Assembly (NCBI GenBank): GCA_900556865.1
Contig: USQS01000002.1
Coordinates: forward strand, 1-31,209
Length of the DNA: 31,209 nucleotides
Source: an uncultured Clostridium sp.
GTDB taxonomy: Bacteria; Bacillota; Clostridia; TANB77; CAG-508
Reading direction: 5' to 3'
Positions 16,423 to 26,900 of the stretch are shown here, piece after piece; position 1 is the first letter of the stretch, and every line of letters begins with the position of its first letter. The position numbers and the translations under genes were made by a program. The notes under the pieces are model-generated. The model saw only the letters and a list, made by a program, of their open reading frames with translations, made no database searches and was not told the origin of the DNA.

Positions 16423-17016
16423 TTATTCTGCAATTTGAGTAAACGAAATTTTGACATAAAATAGAGCAGGAGTATCAGATTTTGTAGATAATGTGTCTTC
16501 TTCATTAGACATTTGAGCAGTTTGACTATCATCATTCCATTTTACAAAAATACGAATTTTTCTTGTATTTATGTTACTATTTAGAGCAATTGTATCTGTA
16601 ATTGGGTCATTGAAGTTGGCAAAATTTATTTTTTCTCCATCATCAATAGAATACCCAGTTGCAACAAGATCTTTTACAGAACTGTTTTCGTCAGCAGATG
16701 TGTTTATTTCATATTTAAATGAAACATCTGCACCGGAAAAATCAAAATTTAAATCAAAATATCCTTCAGCATTTGGTGCAATTATTCCACTTGCAATGTG
16801 TTCATTTCCAGGGAATACTGGGCTAATAGAACTTGAAAGATCAGTATTATTTTTTATAGATATATCATTAACGGAAATGTTCCAATTTGCAATTTTTATT
16901 TTTGTGTTACCAGTTGCAGATGTGAGATATTTTGCATAAATTTGAATAATTGTAAACATTAATATAACAAAAATAATTAAAATTAACAATAATAAAATTT
17001 TTTTACGATTTTTCAT
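16423..17016 (-). CDS. TasA/camelysin-like surface protein on the minus strand
   Basis: This 197-residue protein reads against the surrounding operons. The start at 17014-17016 (MKNRKK) is preceded by AGAGGT at 17023-17028; a longer reading from 17070 has no ribosome site. A membrane segment (residues ~7-27) is followed by YAKYLTSATGNTKIKIANWNI, the typical processing region and first strand of TasA/CalY proteins. GIIAPNAEGYFDLNFDFS and VSFKYEI form the PG-turn-like and strand region. IRIFVKWNDD is the paired C-terminal strand. It faces 15786-16385 tail to tail and is divergent from 17100, sharing an 83-base control region. Confidence 0.78.
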   Translation of the reverse strand: MKNRKKILLLLILIIFVILMFTIIQIYAKYLTSATGNTKIKIANWNISVNDISIKNNTDLSSSISPVFPGNEHIASGIIAPNAEGYFDLNFDFSGADVSFKYEINTSADENSSVKDLVATGYSIDDGEKINFANFNDPITDTIALNSNINTRKIRIFVKWNDDSQTAQMSNEEDTLSTKSDTPALFYVKISFTQIAE

Positions 17017-17039
17017 AACAATACCTCTTTTGTTTTTTA

Positions 17040-17060
17040 AAATTTTATCATATAAAATTT
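17040..17060. promoter_or_regulatory. Palindromic candidate operator between divergent genes
   Basis: Nine-base arms aaattttat (17040-17048) and ataaaattt (17052-17060) are perfect inverted repeats around a central cat. A second small inverted repeat, ttgat/atcaa, follows at 17059-17070. The site lies in the 83-base gap between the divergent genes 17016 (-) and 17100 (+), where both promoters must sit. I could not assign clear -35/-10 pairs. Confidence 0.4.
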
Positions 17061-17099
17061 GATAAATCAAGGGAAGAAAAAAAGAAAGGAAAGTTTAAT

Positions 17100-17843
17100 A
17101 TGAAAAAGAAAAAAGAAGGAAAAATGGAAAAAGAAACATTATCAAAAGAACAGGTAAAATTAAATTCAGATAAAATAAAAGAAAGAAATAAAAGAATTAG
17201 AAATATAAAAATAAGTATATTGATTATTATATTATTTTTAATTATTATTTATTTTCTTTTAAGAATTGTATATGAAACAGGAGATTTTACAGTATCATTA
17301 GACCCAAATTTTGCTAAAAAACAGGGGCTGATAATGTATGAACATCAAGAAGAAAAAGAAGATAAAAGAATATTAAAAGCAACTAAATTAGAGTTTATGG
17401 ATAATATCTCTGTAAAGTGGTTACCAGAAGATATAAATACAAGAGGAGAAGGTAGTCATAATGGAAATAATTATTTAGCATATACTTTTTATTTGGAAAA
17501 CAAAGGAAGTGATACAATTAACTATTGGTATGAGATTCTTATTGATGATGTTATAAAAAATGTTGATGATGCAATTCGTGTAATGGTATTTAGAAATGAC
17601 GACAAGAAAATATATGCTAAACCAAATAAGACAACGGGGGAAGCGGAAAACGGAACGGAAAAGTTTTATTCTTCTTCAGAGGTTTTAGTAGAAGGAAGGC
17701 AGGAATTTAAACCAGGAGATATTGATAGATTTACTATTGTAATTTTTCTAGAAGGAGATGACCCAGATTGTTTAGATAATTTAATTGGTGGAGAAATGAA
17801 AATGCATATGGATATTACAGAAGAACATATAAAACAAGAGTAA
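17100..17843 (+). CDS. Membrane-anchored TasA-like surface protein
   Basis: This 247-residue protein has a long basic N-terminus (residues 1-37, very Lys-rich), one membrane segment (ISILIIILFLIIIYFLL) and a beta-rich exterior. GNNYLAYTFYLENKGSDTINYWYEILI and FKPGDIDRFTIVIFLEGDDPDC resemble the strand pairs and PG turn of TasA-like proteins. The C-terminus GGEMKMHMDITEEHI ends the domain. The unusually long cytoplasmic N-terminus distinguishes it from the other copies. AAAGGA at 17085-17090 supports the ATG. Confidence 0.6.
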   Translation: MKKKKEGKMEKETLSKEQVKLNSDKIKERNKRIRNIKISILIIILFLIIIYFLLRIVYETGDFTVSLDPNFAKKQGLIMYEHQEEKEDKRILKATKLEFMDNISVKWLPEDINTRGEGSHNGNNYLAYTFYLENKGSDTINYWYEILIDDVIKNVDDAIRVMVFRNDDKKIYAKPNKTTGEAENGTEKFYSSSEVLVEGRQEFKPGDIDRFTIVIFLEGDDPDCLDNLIGGEMKMHMDITEEHIKQE

Positions 17844-17852
17844 ATATGTAAT

Positions 17853-17910
17853 ATTACAAAAACATTACAAAAATATTACAAAAAAAGACAAAAATTACAT
17901 TTATATTACA
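17853..17910 (+). promoter_or_regulatory. Phased ATTACA direct repeats upstream of the 18083 promoter
   Basis: ATTACA occurs at 17853, 17864 and 17875, spaced exactly 11 bases, and again at 17894 and 17905, also 11 bases apart. A weaker AAGACA lies between at 17885. Helical phasing ahead of a -35 box is the arrangement used by OmpR/PhoB-family response regulators; the Bacillus PhoP box is TT(A/T/C)ACA repeated every 11 bases. This is a candidate activator site for the main fibre gene. Confidence 0.5.
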
Positions 17911-17925
17911 AGTTTATTATATATA

Positions 17926-17954
17926 TTGACAGTTTGTTTTTTATATTGTATTAT
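17926..17954 (+). promoter_or_regulatory. Strong promoter of the 18083 gene
   Basis: A perfect TTGACA (17926-17931), a 17-base spacer and TATTAT (17949-17954, 5 of 6) predict a start near 17961 and a leader of about 120 bases. It is the best promoter match in the window. Confidence 0.75.
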
Positions 17955-18082
17955 AAAAAAGTAAAGTAAAAGTTGAGAAATAATTAAATTTTTAGTTTGG
18001 TTATTATGTGAGTAGGAACGAGATTTATGACTAATATTTAATTTTAAAAAAACTTTTCAAATTTAGAAAGGAATGAGAAAAA

Positions 18083-19075
18083 ATGAGTAAAAAAAATCAA
18101 AAGAAAAGCAATGTTAAGTCATCAATTTTAGTCTTATTATTAATAGCAATTTTATTGATAGCATCAACATATGCATGGTTTACTGCCAATACAAAAGTAA
18201 CAATTAGTACATTAGATGTTAATGTAAAAGCTCAAAATGGTCTACAAATTTCAGCAGATGGAGCAGATTGGAAAACAATATTACAAAATACAGATATTGA
18301 TCCAACTAATGTTTCTACAACATATTCTGGAAATACAAACCAAATTCCAACTATAATGGAACCGGTTTCTTCTGTGGGAAAAATTGCTACAGATGGAACA
18401 ATGGATATGTTTTATGGTACTGTAACACAATCTGATACAGGTACATCTCAATTAACTGCAAGTAAAACAACAGATACTAAAGGAGCAGGAGATAAAGCAG
18501 GACAATATATCGTTTTCGATACATTTTTAAGAGTTGATGCAGATTCACAGCTTACTTTAACTGCAGAATCAAATGTAAAAGCAAAAGATGAAACTAATAG
18601 TAAAGGACTTGAAAATGCAGCACGTGTAGCTTTTTGTGTGTTAGGAAATACATCTACAGGTGATACATTATCTAATATCCAAGCATTAAATGATACAGCA
18701 TCAGCAACATCTTATATATGGGAACCAAATTATGATGTACATACAAGTGCAGCAATAAATAATGCTAAAAACGTTTACAATATAACTACAACAAAAGGAC
18801 CAGATGCAACTAAACTTGATTATAATGGTATTAAAGCTGCAATAACAACTCCAGTTGCATTAAATTCAAATAATGCAGAATCATTTAGTCAAGTTACAAC
18901 TATACCAACTAAAAAAGCAATGACAGATACAGCTATTCTTAATTTAAAAGCTGGAATAACAAAAGTTAGAATTTATATGTGGGTTGAAGGACAAGATGTA
19001 GATTGTGAAAACTCTGCTTCAGGATCAGATATTCAATATAATATACAATTCTCAATACCATCTCCAACACCATAA
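18083..19075 (+). CDS. Probable major TasA-like fibre subunit
   Basis: This 330-residue protein has a basic N-terminus, a hydrophobic segment (SSILVLLLIAILLIASTYAWF, residues ~13-33) and a SipW-type cleavage region at TYAWFTANTKVTI. A Thr/Ser/Asn/Ala-rich beta domain follows: LDVNVKAQNGLQISADG, VFDTFLRVDADSQLTLTAES and ITKVRIYMWVEGQDVDCEN. The last is a strand seen in many TasA-like proteins of this kind. Unlike its neighbours it has its own near-consensus promoter with phased upstream repeats, a leader, a good ribosome site (AAAGGA) and a strong terminator, so it is probably expressed alone and highly. Its composition differs from the Lys/Ile-rich proteins around it, as expected for an abundant secreted subunit. 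Confidence 0.75.
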   Translation: MSKKNQKKSNVKSSILVLLLIAILLIASTYAWFTANTKVTISTLDVNVKAQNGLQISADGADWKTILQNTDIDPTNVSTTYSGNTNQIPTIMEPVSSVGKIATDGTMDMFYGTVTQSDTGTSQLTASKTTDTKGAGDKAGQYIVFDTFLRVDADSQLTLTAESNVKAKDETNSKGLENAARVAFCVLGNTSTGDTLSNIQALNDTASATSYIWEPNYDVHTSAAINNAKNVYNITTTKGPDATKLDYNGIKAAITTPVALNSNNAESFSQVTTIPTKKAMTDTAILNLKAGITKVRIYMWVEGQDVDCENSASGSDIQYNIQFSIPSPTP

Positions 19076-19080
19076 ATATA

Positions 19081-19110
19081 AAAAGCAGAGATTTCTTCTG
19101 CTTTTTTTTA
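19081..19110 (+). terminator. Strong rho-independent terminator
   Basis: aaaagcaga (19081-19089) pairs with tctgctttt (19097-19105) around a 7-base loop, and the T-run continues to 19109. It ends the single-gene transcript of 18083-19075. The following gap to 19173 holds only a weak promoter-like TAGACT (19118-19123) and TAATAT (19141-19146), spaced 17, for the next operon. Confidence 0.85.
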
Positions 19111-19173
19111 TTTTTAATAGACTTTTTTTTTCAGTTATGATAATATAAAAAAGGAGAAAGGAAAGATATTATT

Positions 19174-19275
19174 ATGGATTTTAGTAAAATGAAAACAGAT
19201 GAATTAATTGAATTATATGAGAAAATAGAAGAATTTATTACTTTTTTAGAAAAAGAAGAAAAAAGTATGGAATAA
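19174..19275 (+). CDS. 33-residue acidic helical protein
   Basis: This small protein begins MDFSKMKTDELIELYEK and continues as an amphipathic, strongly acidic helix to the TAA at 19273-19275. AGGAGAAAGGA (19152-19162) is an excellent ribosome site 11 bases before the ATG. It lies 22 bases ahead of the coiled-coil gene and is probably co-transcribed and translationally linked with it. It could be an adaptor or partner helix. No family recognised; a leader peptide role is possible. Confidence 0.55.
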   Translation: MDFSKMKTDELIELYEKIEEFITFLEKEEKSME

Positions 19276-19297
19276 AATGCAAAGAGGAGATTTTTTG

Positions 19298-20866
19298 ATG
19301 GAAGATTTAACAAATGTTGAAAAAATAATAGAGAATATAGGCGTAAATAAAGAAATTTTATCAACTATGCCACAAAACAATGAAAAAAACAAGAAGATAT
19401 ATAAAGAGAAAATAGAAGAAATAAAAAAAGAATATGAAAAATATAAAAGTGATATTTTAGATATTTTTTCAAAAAGATATAATGAAAAAATAAACATTTC
19501 TATTGATAAATCAATAGAAAACTTTAGCAATAGGCTAAATACAATAAAAAATTTAATGTATTTATTAAATGATGAGCAAACATCATATGAAAAAATGGGA
19601 CTAGATATAAATATTTATAAACTTGAAAAATACTATAAAGAGAATTTAGAAAATGTAAATGAACAAATTGCATCATGTATAGAAAAATTTCATATGGTTG
19701 GAATTGAATTGGATATAGAAGATTTTAATTATGTAAATTATGTAAAAGAATATATGGAAGTTTTTCTTCAAGAATTACAAAAAGATGATATTTACTCTAA
19801 AAAACTAAAGACTGCTTTTGAGCAGATTTATTGGAAATGCCCAGATATTATAAGAAATATTGCTTTAAATTTTAGAAATATTTATTTAACTAAACAAAAT
19901 ATTATTGATAAGTATTTTGAAAAAGAAAAAAATGAAATTTTAAAAAAGTGGGCTAAAAATCCAATTGAAATAAAGAAAACTTATATAGCTTTAAAGCAGC
20001 AAAAAATAGAAAAAGAAGCAATAGACAAAAAAATAATTATTGATAATTTCTTAAATGGAACTTTAAATACTAAAAATTATACAAAAGAAAAATTTAAGTC
20101 AAATTGTTTAAAAATTTTACCACAAAAAATATATGTGAAAATAAATAAAGATGAAGAAATTTATATTAATATAAGCAAATTTTTAAATAGTTTATATGAA
20201 TACAAAAATTTTGAAAATTTTAAATTTATAATAAAAGATATGAAAGAATATTGCTTAAATAAAGATAAGTATAAAAAAGCATATGAGCAAACTAAAAAGA
20301 AAGTTGAAATTGAAGAAAAGAAATTAAAAAAATTAAGTAAAAAGAATGGATTTTTTGGAAGAAAAAAAGAAAGTGAAAAAAATGTGAGTGAACAAAATGA
20401 AATATTAAAAAATATTGAAGAACTTTATAAACAATTAGATTTAGACAAATTTTTCCAGAATGCTTCGACAAAATTAAATAAAAATTCCACAATATATGAA
20501 GCATTTACACTTGCCATTTCTTATTACAATTATATGGTTTCATGTATGATAAAATATAAAAAAGATATTACTCAAGAAGAAATGGATATGGAAATAGAAA
20601 ACTTAAAAGAGTTTTTAAATAGCCCATATAATACAATAATAAATAATATTACTATTGCAGAGGAAAAAGATATTGCAATAATTATTAAGGATAGATATAA
20701 ATTACTAAATTTTATTATTGAAAAAGAAGACTTTGAAGAAGGAAATATAGAAAATCTTATTTCAACTATAAAAGACATACAAATATTTAATAATTTAAAA
20801 AAGGCTAATTTAAAAGTAGAAGATATTGAAGAAATAATTAAGATGAAAAAAATTTTAAAGTTGTAA
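19298..20866 (+). CDS. Large cytoplasmic coiled-coil protein of unknown function
   Basis: This 522-residue protein has no signal peptide or membrane segment and is almost entirely alpha-helical. Coiled-coil stretches lie at residues ~25-60 and ~320-365 (KKKVEIEEKKLKKLSKK, then a short GFFGRKK loop). ATG 19298 is chosen over 19277 because GAGGAG at 19284-19289 is correctly spaced for it and lies inside the longer reading. It precedes the giant repeat protein by 35 bases, so it may help export, anchor or regulate that protein from the cytoplasmic side. No family recognised. Confidence 0.72.
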   Translation: MEDLTNVEKIIENIGVNKEILSTMPQNNEKNKKIYKEKIEEIKKEYEKYKSDILDIFSKRYNEKINISIDKSIENFSNRLNTIKNLMYLLNDEQTSYEKMGLDINIYKLEKYYKENLENVNEQIASCIEKFHMVGIELDIEDFNYVNYVKEYMEVFLQELQKDDIYSKKLKTAFEQIYWKCPDIIRNIALNFRNIYLTKQNIIDKYFEKEKNEILKKWAKNPIEIKKTYIALKQQKIEKEAIDKKIIIDNFLNGTLNTKNYTKEKFKSNCLKILPQKIYVKINKDEEIYINISKFLNSLYEYKNFENFKFIIKDMKEYCLNKDKYKKAYEQTKKKVEIEEKKLKKLSKKNGFFGRKKESEKNVSEQNEILKNIEELYKQLDLDKFFQNASTKLNKNSTIYEAFTLAISYYNYMVSCMIKYKKDITQEEMDMEIENLKEFLNSPYNTIINNITIAEEKDIAIIIKDRYKLLNFIIEKEDFEEGNIENLISTIKDIQIFNNLKKANLKVEDIEEIIKMKKILKL

Positions 20867-20901
20867 AGCAAATAGCTTAATAAAAATGTTAGGAGAACTA
20901 T

Positions 20902-23900
20902 ATGAGGAAAATAAACAAAAGGAAAATATTAATTTTAATTGTTTTAATAATAAGTATAATAATAGAAGTTAGAGTATTTACTCGCTCAAGAGCAGATAAG
21001 TTGATAGATATTTCTATTAATGTAAAAGATGTGAATAATTTAATAAATGATGATGTTATTAATTTACAAGCAATAGATGAAAATAATGCAGGTTATGCGG
21101 TTAATTTACCAGAGTTTATTAATGGAAATAAAATTAGTAAATATATTGTAGAAGAAAAAGAAGAAATTAAAGAAGAAAGTCAAAATGAAGTGATTGAAGA
21201 AAATAATGTAATAAATGAAAATTTGGAAAATGCTTCAAGTACTAAAATAAACAAGGTAGAAAAAACAGCAGGAGAAAAATTATATCTAACAAATGAGGAA
21301 TTAGAAAATAAACAAATAAATATTACTGTAGAATATGACAAAAAAGAAAAAGATGATAAAATTTTATATTTTAAACAAATAGAACAAGAATATAACAATA
21401 ATAAAATAAAAATAGAAGGATATTTACCAAATTCTAGTACGGTAAGTGTAGAAAAAATAGAAAGAGAAGAAATAAATAATCTAGTAGAACAATATATGAA
21501 TGAAGCAACATCTTTAAAAATAATATATGATATTAAAATTGAGTCAGAAAATACAGAAGTTAAGCCACAGGAATTTGATGAAGAGGTCAAAGTTACAATA
21601 AATGGAATGGAAGATATTGATATTAAAAATCAAAAGTATAGAGTTATACATATAGATGAAAACAACCAAACAACAGAAATTCAAAATGTTGATACAAAAC
21701 AAAATTCTGTACAATTTCAAACAAATAGTTTTTCATATTATGCTATCATAACAGAAAAATTATCTCAAATTGCAACTCTTAGTTTGGATCAGCCAGTTTT
21801 AACGAGTGTGGGTGAAACTATATCTAGTTTGGCAGATGTATGGGATGGACAAATTGCTACAAAATTTGAGTATGGTAATGGAACAGAAGAAGAGCCATAT
21901 TTAATAACATGTGGTCAAGAATTAGCTTATTTGGCTCAAGAAGTTAATAATGGAAATTTATATGAAGGAACCTTTTTTCAGTTAACAAGAGATATAGACT
22001 TAAATAATAATGAATGGGCTCCAATAGGAAATATGAATAACCCTTTTAAAGGTGTATTTAATGGTGCTGGAAGAAAAATTGTAAATGCTAAAATTACAAT
22101 TTCAGGTTCATTACCTACACAGCAAGTTGAAACATATGGCTTTTTTGGCTCTATAGGTTCTGGAAGTTCAGAAACAATTATTAAAAATATTCGGATTTGA
22201 TAATATTAATATAGTTTTTGAGCCAAGAGGTAGTACAAATAATAGAACAACTCGAAAAGGATATAATATTGGTTATGTTACAGGAACATTATTTAATAAT
22301 GCAAAAGTTATAAATGTTAGTGTGAAAAATTCAAATATTCAAATGACAAGTACAGTATATGTAAGAAATTATTCATTTCAATTTTATATTGGAGGAATAG
22401 CAGGCTCTGCTCAAAATAGTAACGATGATTATACAGACCCTGGAGAAGAGAAAAGATATAGTATAGAAAATTGCTTTGTTTCATCAGATATTGATATTTA
22501 TAATATTAGAAGCTATTCTACACGTAATTATTCATATTTAGCTAGGATACAGGCAGGAGGAATTATTGGTAATATTAATAAACAACCAGTGTGGCCTAAA
22601 AATTGTTTATATAGTGGAGCAATAGATAGTTATGGTTTTATAGGACCAATTTTTGGTGGATTAGTACAAACAGAAACAACATCAAATAATACAAATAACT
22701 TTTCCGCTCATTGGAATGGAAATCAGGCTGGTGGAAATTTATCAATAACAAGTTATTATACAAATTTTACGGCAAATGGAACTAGCTTCACATCATCAGA
22801 AATTAGTGGTACATCAACTTCATATTTATCTAATCAAATATCAAATAGATCAATTAATGGGGTAAAAGGTGTTAATAAAGGTATTTATTTAAACGACATT
22901 TCATCAATGCTTCAAAATTTAAATGATGGAACTTCTGATGTTAATTGGACTTATGAAAATGGAGATTTAAAGTTGATTGAAAGATTAACACCAAATATTA
23001 CCCAACTAGAAACCAGTAAATATAAAGCACAAATAGTAGATAAATATAATACATGGAATTATACATATAAATGGTACAAAAATGGTACAATAGACACAAA
23101 TTATACAAATGATATTTATGAAACAACACCTAATTATATAGAAGACCAAAATATTACTCTTATAGTAAAAGATGGAAAATACTATGGAACGATTAATTTT
23201 GTTGTTCAAAAATTGTATATTGCTATTGAATTTAATGTAAATAAAACGAATTCTTCTGTTGTGGCAAAATTAACAGGAACGGCTAAACCATATGTAAATG
23301 AAAATACAGATTATACATATCAATGGTATAAAGAAGATATTTCTGGAGAAGGTGGACCAATTGAAGGCGAGACTTCTTTAACATTAACTAATTTAGAAGA
23401 AGGTATGGATTATAGATTAGTTGCCACAAATAAAAACATACCAGAGTTAAATGCAGAAAATAGTTTTACTTTTGGAGATAGAACAGTAATATATGTAAAT
23501 TATAGTGAAGGAAATGACTATAATGATGGTTATACTCCAGAAACAGCCGTAAGAACAATGCCAACAGCATACCAAAAATTAAATTCAAATGGAAACAGAA
23601 ATACAAATGTAATTGTTGTTATAGGTAATTATAATACACAAGATGTTTTCTATAATACACAAGATTCAACTAATACTAATTATCAAAAACAAGCTACAAT
23701 AACAGGAAAATATAAAGGTATAAATTATTCAGGATCTTTACAAATGTATTATAGTTACGGAAGTAGTGGTTGGGGATGGGATTATAGTTATAATTATAAT
23801 TTTATAAATGCAGATACTACATTCCAATATTTAACATTTAATGGAAATAATACACATGCATATTTATATGCTCAAGGTCATAATCTAACAATGGGAAAAG

Positions 23901-26900
23901 GGATACATATGACAAATTATTCTGAGGCAAATACAAATCAAGGACTGATTTCAGGAAATGCACCAGGTTTTCACGTGCTAGGAGCATATTTACAATATAA
24001 CAGAACAACATTGCCTAGAAATAATTCAAAAATTATTATAAAAAGTGGTGCATACGGTAGAGTTTTAGGTGGCGGAGGTTGTGGAACTTCGGATTATGCA
24101 GGACAACAGACCTCACATGATTTTACAGGTTCAAACTTAACGGATGATACATTTAAAGTAACTATAGAAATAAATATTGAAGAAAGTACAAAAGAAAATT
24201 ATGCATATGATATAAACTTATTAGGTGGTGGTGCAACGGCAGGGAATATGTATGCAAATGCAACAATAAATATTAAAAATGGAGAAGTAGGTAGAGTATT
24301 AGGAGGTAGTATTGGGGATAGAACATATATCAGAAACTGGTATTATCCTGAAAACACTTATTTAGGGTCTTCAACAATTAATCTTACAGGTGGTACAGTT
24401 CAAGAGCTTTATGGAGGAAGTTTAGGTAGAAATATGTCTGCTATAGGAAGTGGAGATTCAAGTGCTGCAAATTTGACCTGTGATACATATTATTATGGAA
24501 ATATAACAATTAATATTTCAGAAAATGCTATTATAAATAGTAATATTTATGGCGCAGGAGCAGGTGGTGTTACAGGTTATAATGAAAATTCTTCAGACCA
24601 ATATAAGTCATATGGGGAGAATATAGAATCTACTGTAAATATGAATATTTCAGGAGGGCAAATAAATGGAAATATATATGGAGGCGGATATGGATATACA
24701 GAATATTTGACACAAAATGTAACAGCTCAAGATGGTGGAGCATTATATGGAACAAGTAATATCAATATATCTGGAAGTCCAACAATAATAGGAAATGTTT
24801 ATGGAGCAGGATGTGGATATAATTATTCAAATAAAACTCAAATTGCCCAAATGGTTGGAAATAGTAATATAATAATTAAAGAAACACCCAATATACAAGG
24901 AAAAATCTTTGGAGCAGGTGCTGGAATTTCTGGATATGAACAAATGGCGCAACTTACAGGAAATACTAAAGTAACAATTGAAACAGACTTAAATATAGAA
25001 ATTTATGGTGGAGGAAATATTGCAAAAACAATTGGAGAACCAACTATAAACCTTCAAACAGGTAACCATACAGAAAGTATTTATGGTGGAGGAAATTTAG
25101 GAGCAGTTGAAGGAACCTCAAATATTAATATAAATGGTGGTACACAAGAAAATGTATTTGGTGGTGGAAATGAAGCAAAAGTTACAAAAACGAATGTATT
25201 TTGTAATAATGGAACAACAACAAACACATATGCTGGAGGAAATAAAGCAGAAGTTGAAGAAACAAATATATATTGTAATGGTGGAAATAGTGAAAATGTA
25301 TTTGGTGGAGGAAACCAAGCAGGAGTTATAAAAACGAATATATATTGTAATGGAGAAACCATAACAAATGTGTTTGGTGGATCAAATGCAGACGGAACAG
25401 TAAATGAAAGTAATATAGAAGTAAATAATGGAATTTTAGAAAATCTATATGGAGGAAATAATCAAGGAGGAACTACTCAAACCAGTAATATTTTAGTTAA
25501 AGGCGGAACTATACAAAATGTTTATGGCGGTGGAGATAAAGCAGAAACAATAACATCCAATATTAATACAATTTCAGGAACAATGATAAATATATATGGA
25601 GGAGGAAACCAAGCTGGAATTACAACATCAAATATTACAACAAATGGAGGAAATATACAAAATATATATGGAGGCTCAAATAAGAGTGGCAATGTTCAAG
25701 AAAGTAATGTTATAACAAATGGTTCGAAAGAAGATTTAAGTTTTACAATACAAAATGTATATGGAGGAAATAACCAAGGTGGAGAAACCAAAACGTCAAA
25801 TGTTACAATTAATGAGGGAGGAGTTTATAATGTTTATGGTGGTGGAAACCAAGCAATTACAAATGAAACCAATGTACAAATAAATGGTGAAGTTAAAGAA
25901 AGTGTTTACGGTGGTGGAAACCAAGCAGGAGTTAATACAAATACAAATGTAAAATTAACAGGAGCAACAATTCATGACAATGTATATGGAGGAGGAAATG
26001 AAGGAACTGTTACGGGCGATACTTTTGTTTATGTGAAAAATTCAAAATTAATGAATAGTGTTTATGCCGGAGGAAATGGTTCAACAGCAACAGTTTTTCA
26101 AAATACAAATTTATATATAGAAGGAACTACAACTGAAATAACAAATAGTGCTTTTGGTGGTGGAAATAAAGCACAAACAGGAGACGAAGAATATAATAAT
26201 TCAATAAGTACGGTAAATATTGTTGGCGGAAAGATCGGAAAAAATGTATATGGTGGTGCAAATACTTCAGTAGTTTATGGTATAACTAAAACAAATATTG
26301 GTTATGATACAGTACAAGATACAATATTAGAAAAAGGAAATATAGAAATTGAAGGAACGGTATTTGGCGGAGGAGAAGCAAATGAATCGGGCAGTGAAAT
26401 ATATGATTTCTCATTTATTAGTGTAACAAAAGGAATTGATATACAAATTAATGGAAATGGACACGAGAAATGCTCAATAAAAGGAAGTATATTTGGTTCT
26501 GGAAATGCCTCAAGTACTAGTGGAGAAAGTAATATAACAATAAATAATTATGGAACCAAAGATTCCCCAAAAAGCAATGTATCAATACAAAGAACAGATT
26601 GTGCAACAATTATAAATTCTGCAATATCTTTATCTGGAGCAACAGATAGAACAAATGAGTATTCAAGTGTATTTTTCTCTTTAAGTAGGGTTAGTAAAGT
26701 AAAACTAAAAAATAATTCAACATTATATTTATGTAATGGTGCAAATTTATTAAAAGAATTATGTAGTTTAGTAGATGTTGATGGAAATGAACAAAAGGGA
26801 ACAGTAACAATTGACCAAGAAACTGGCGATACGGTAAAAAATGTAGACAATAGAATTTACATGTTAGAAGGAAAAAACTTAAATATTGCAACAAATGAGC

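Noticed and set aside
17853..17910. CRISPR array
   Set aside because: The repeated unit is only six bases with 5-base spacing. It fits regulator half-sites, not repeat-spacer units.
85..22195. CGG reassigned to another amino acid (as Trp or Gln in some Firmicutes)
   Set aside because: A changed meaning would not restore the reading frame. All four sites need the loss of one base.
85..22195. Random sequencing or assembly errors
   Set aside because: Not fully excluded, but four errors all inserting the same base and all creating an in-frame CGG before A, with dozens of out-of-frame CGGA strings left intact, would be a strange error pattern.
25081..25362. Minus-strand reading frames over the YGGGN repeats
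   Set aside because: They are products of the repetitive codon pattern and lack start signals.
25003..26280. CRISPR or satellite DNA
   Set aside because: The repeats are in frame with one long protein, vary at synonymous positions and encode YGGGN units.
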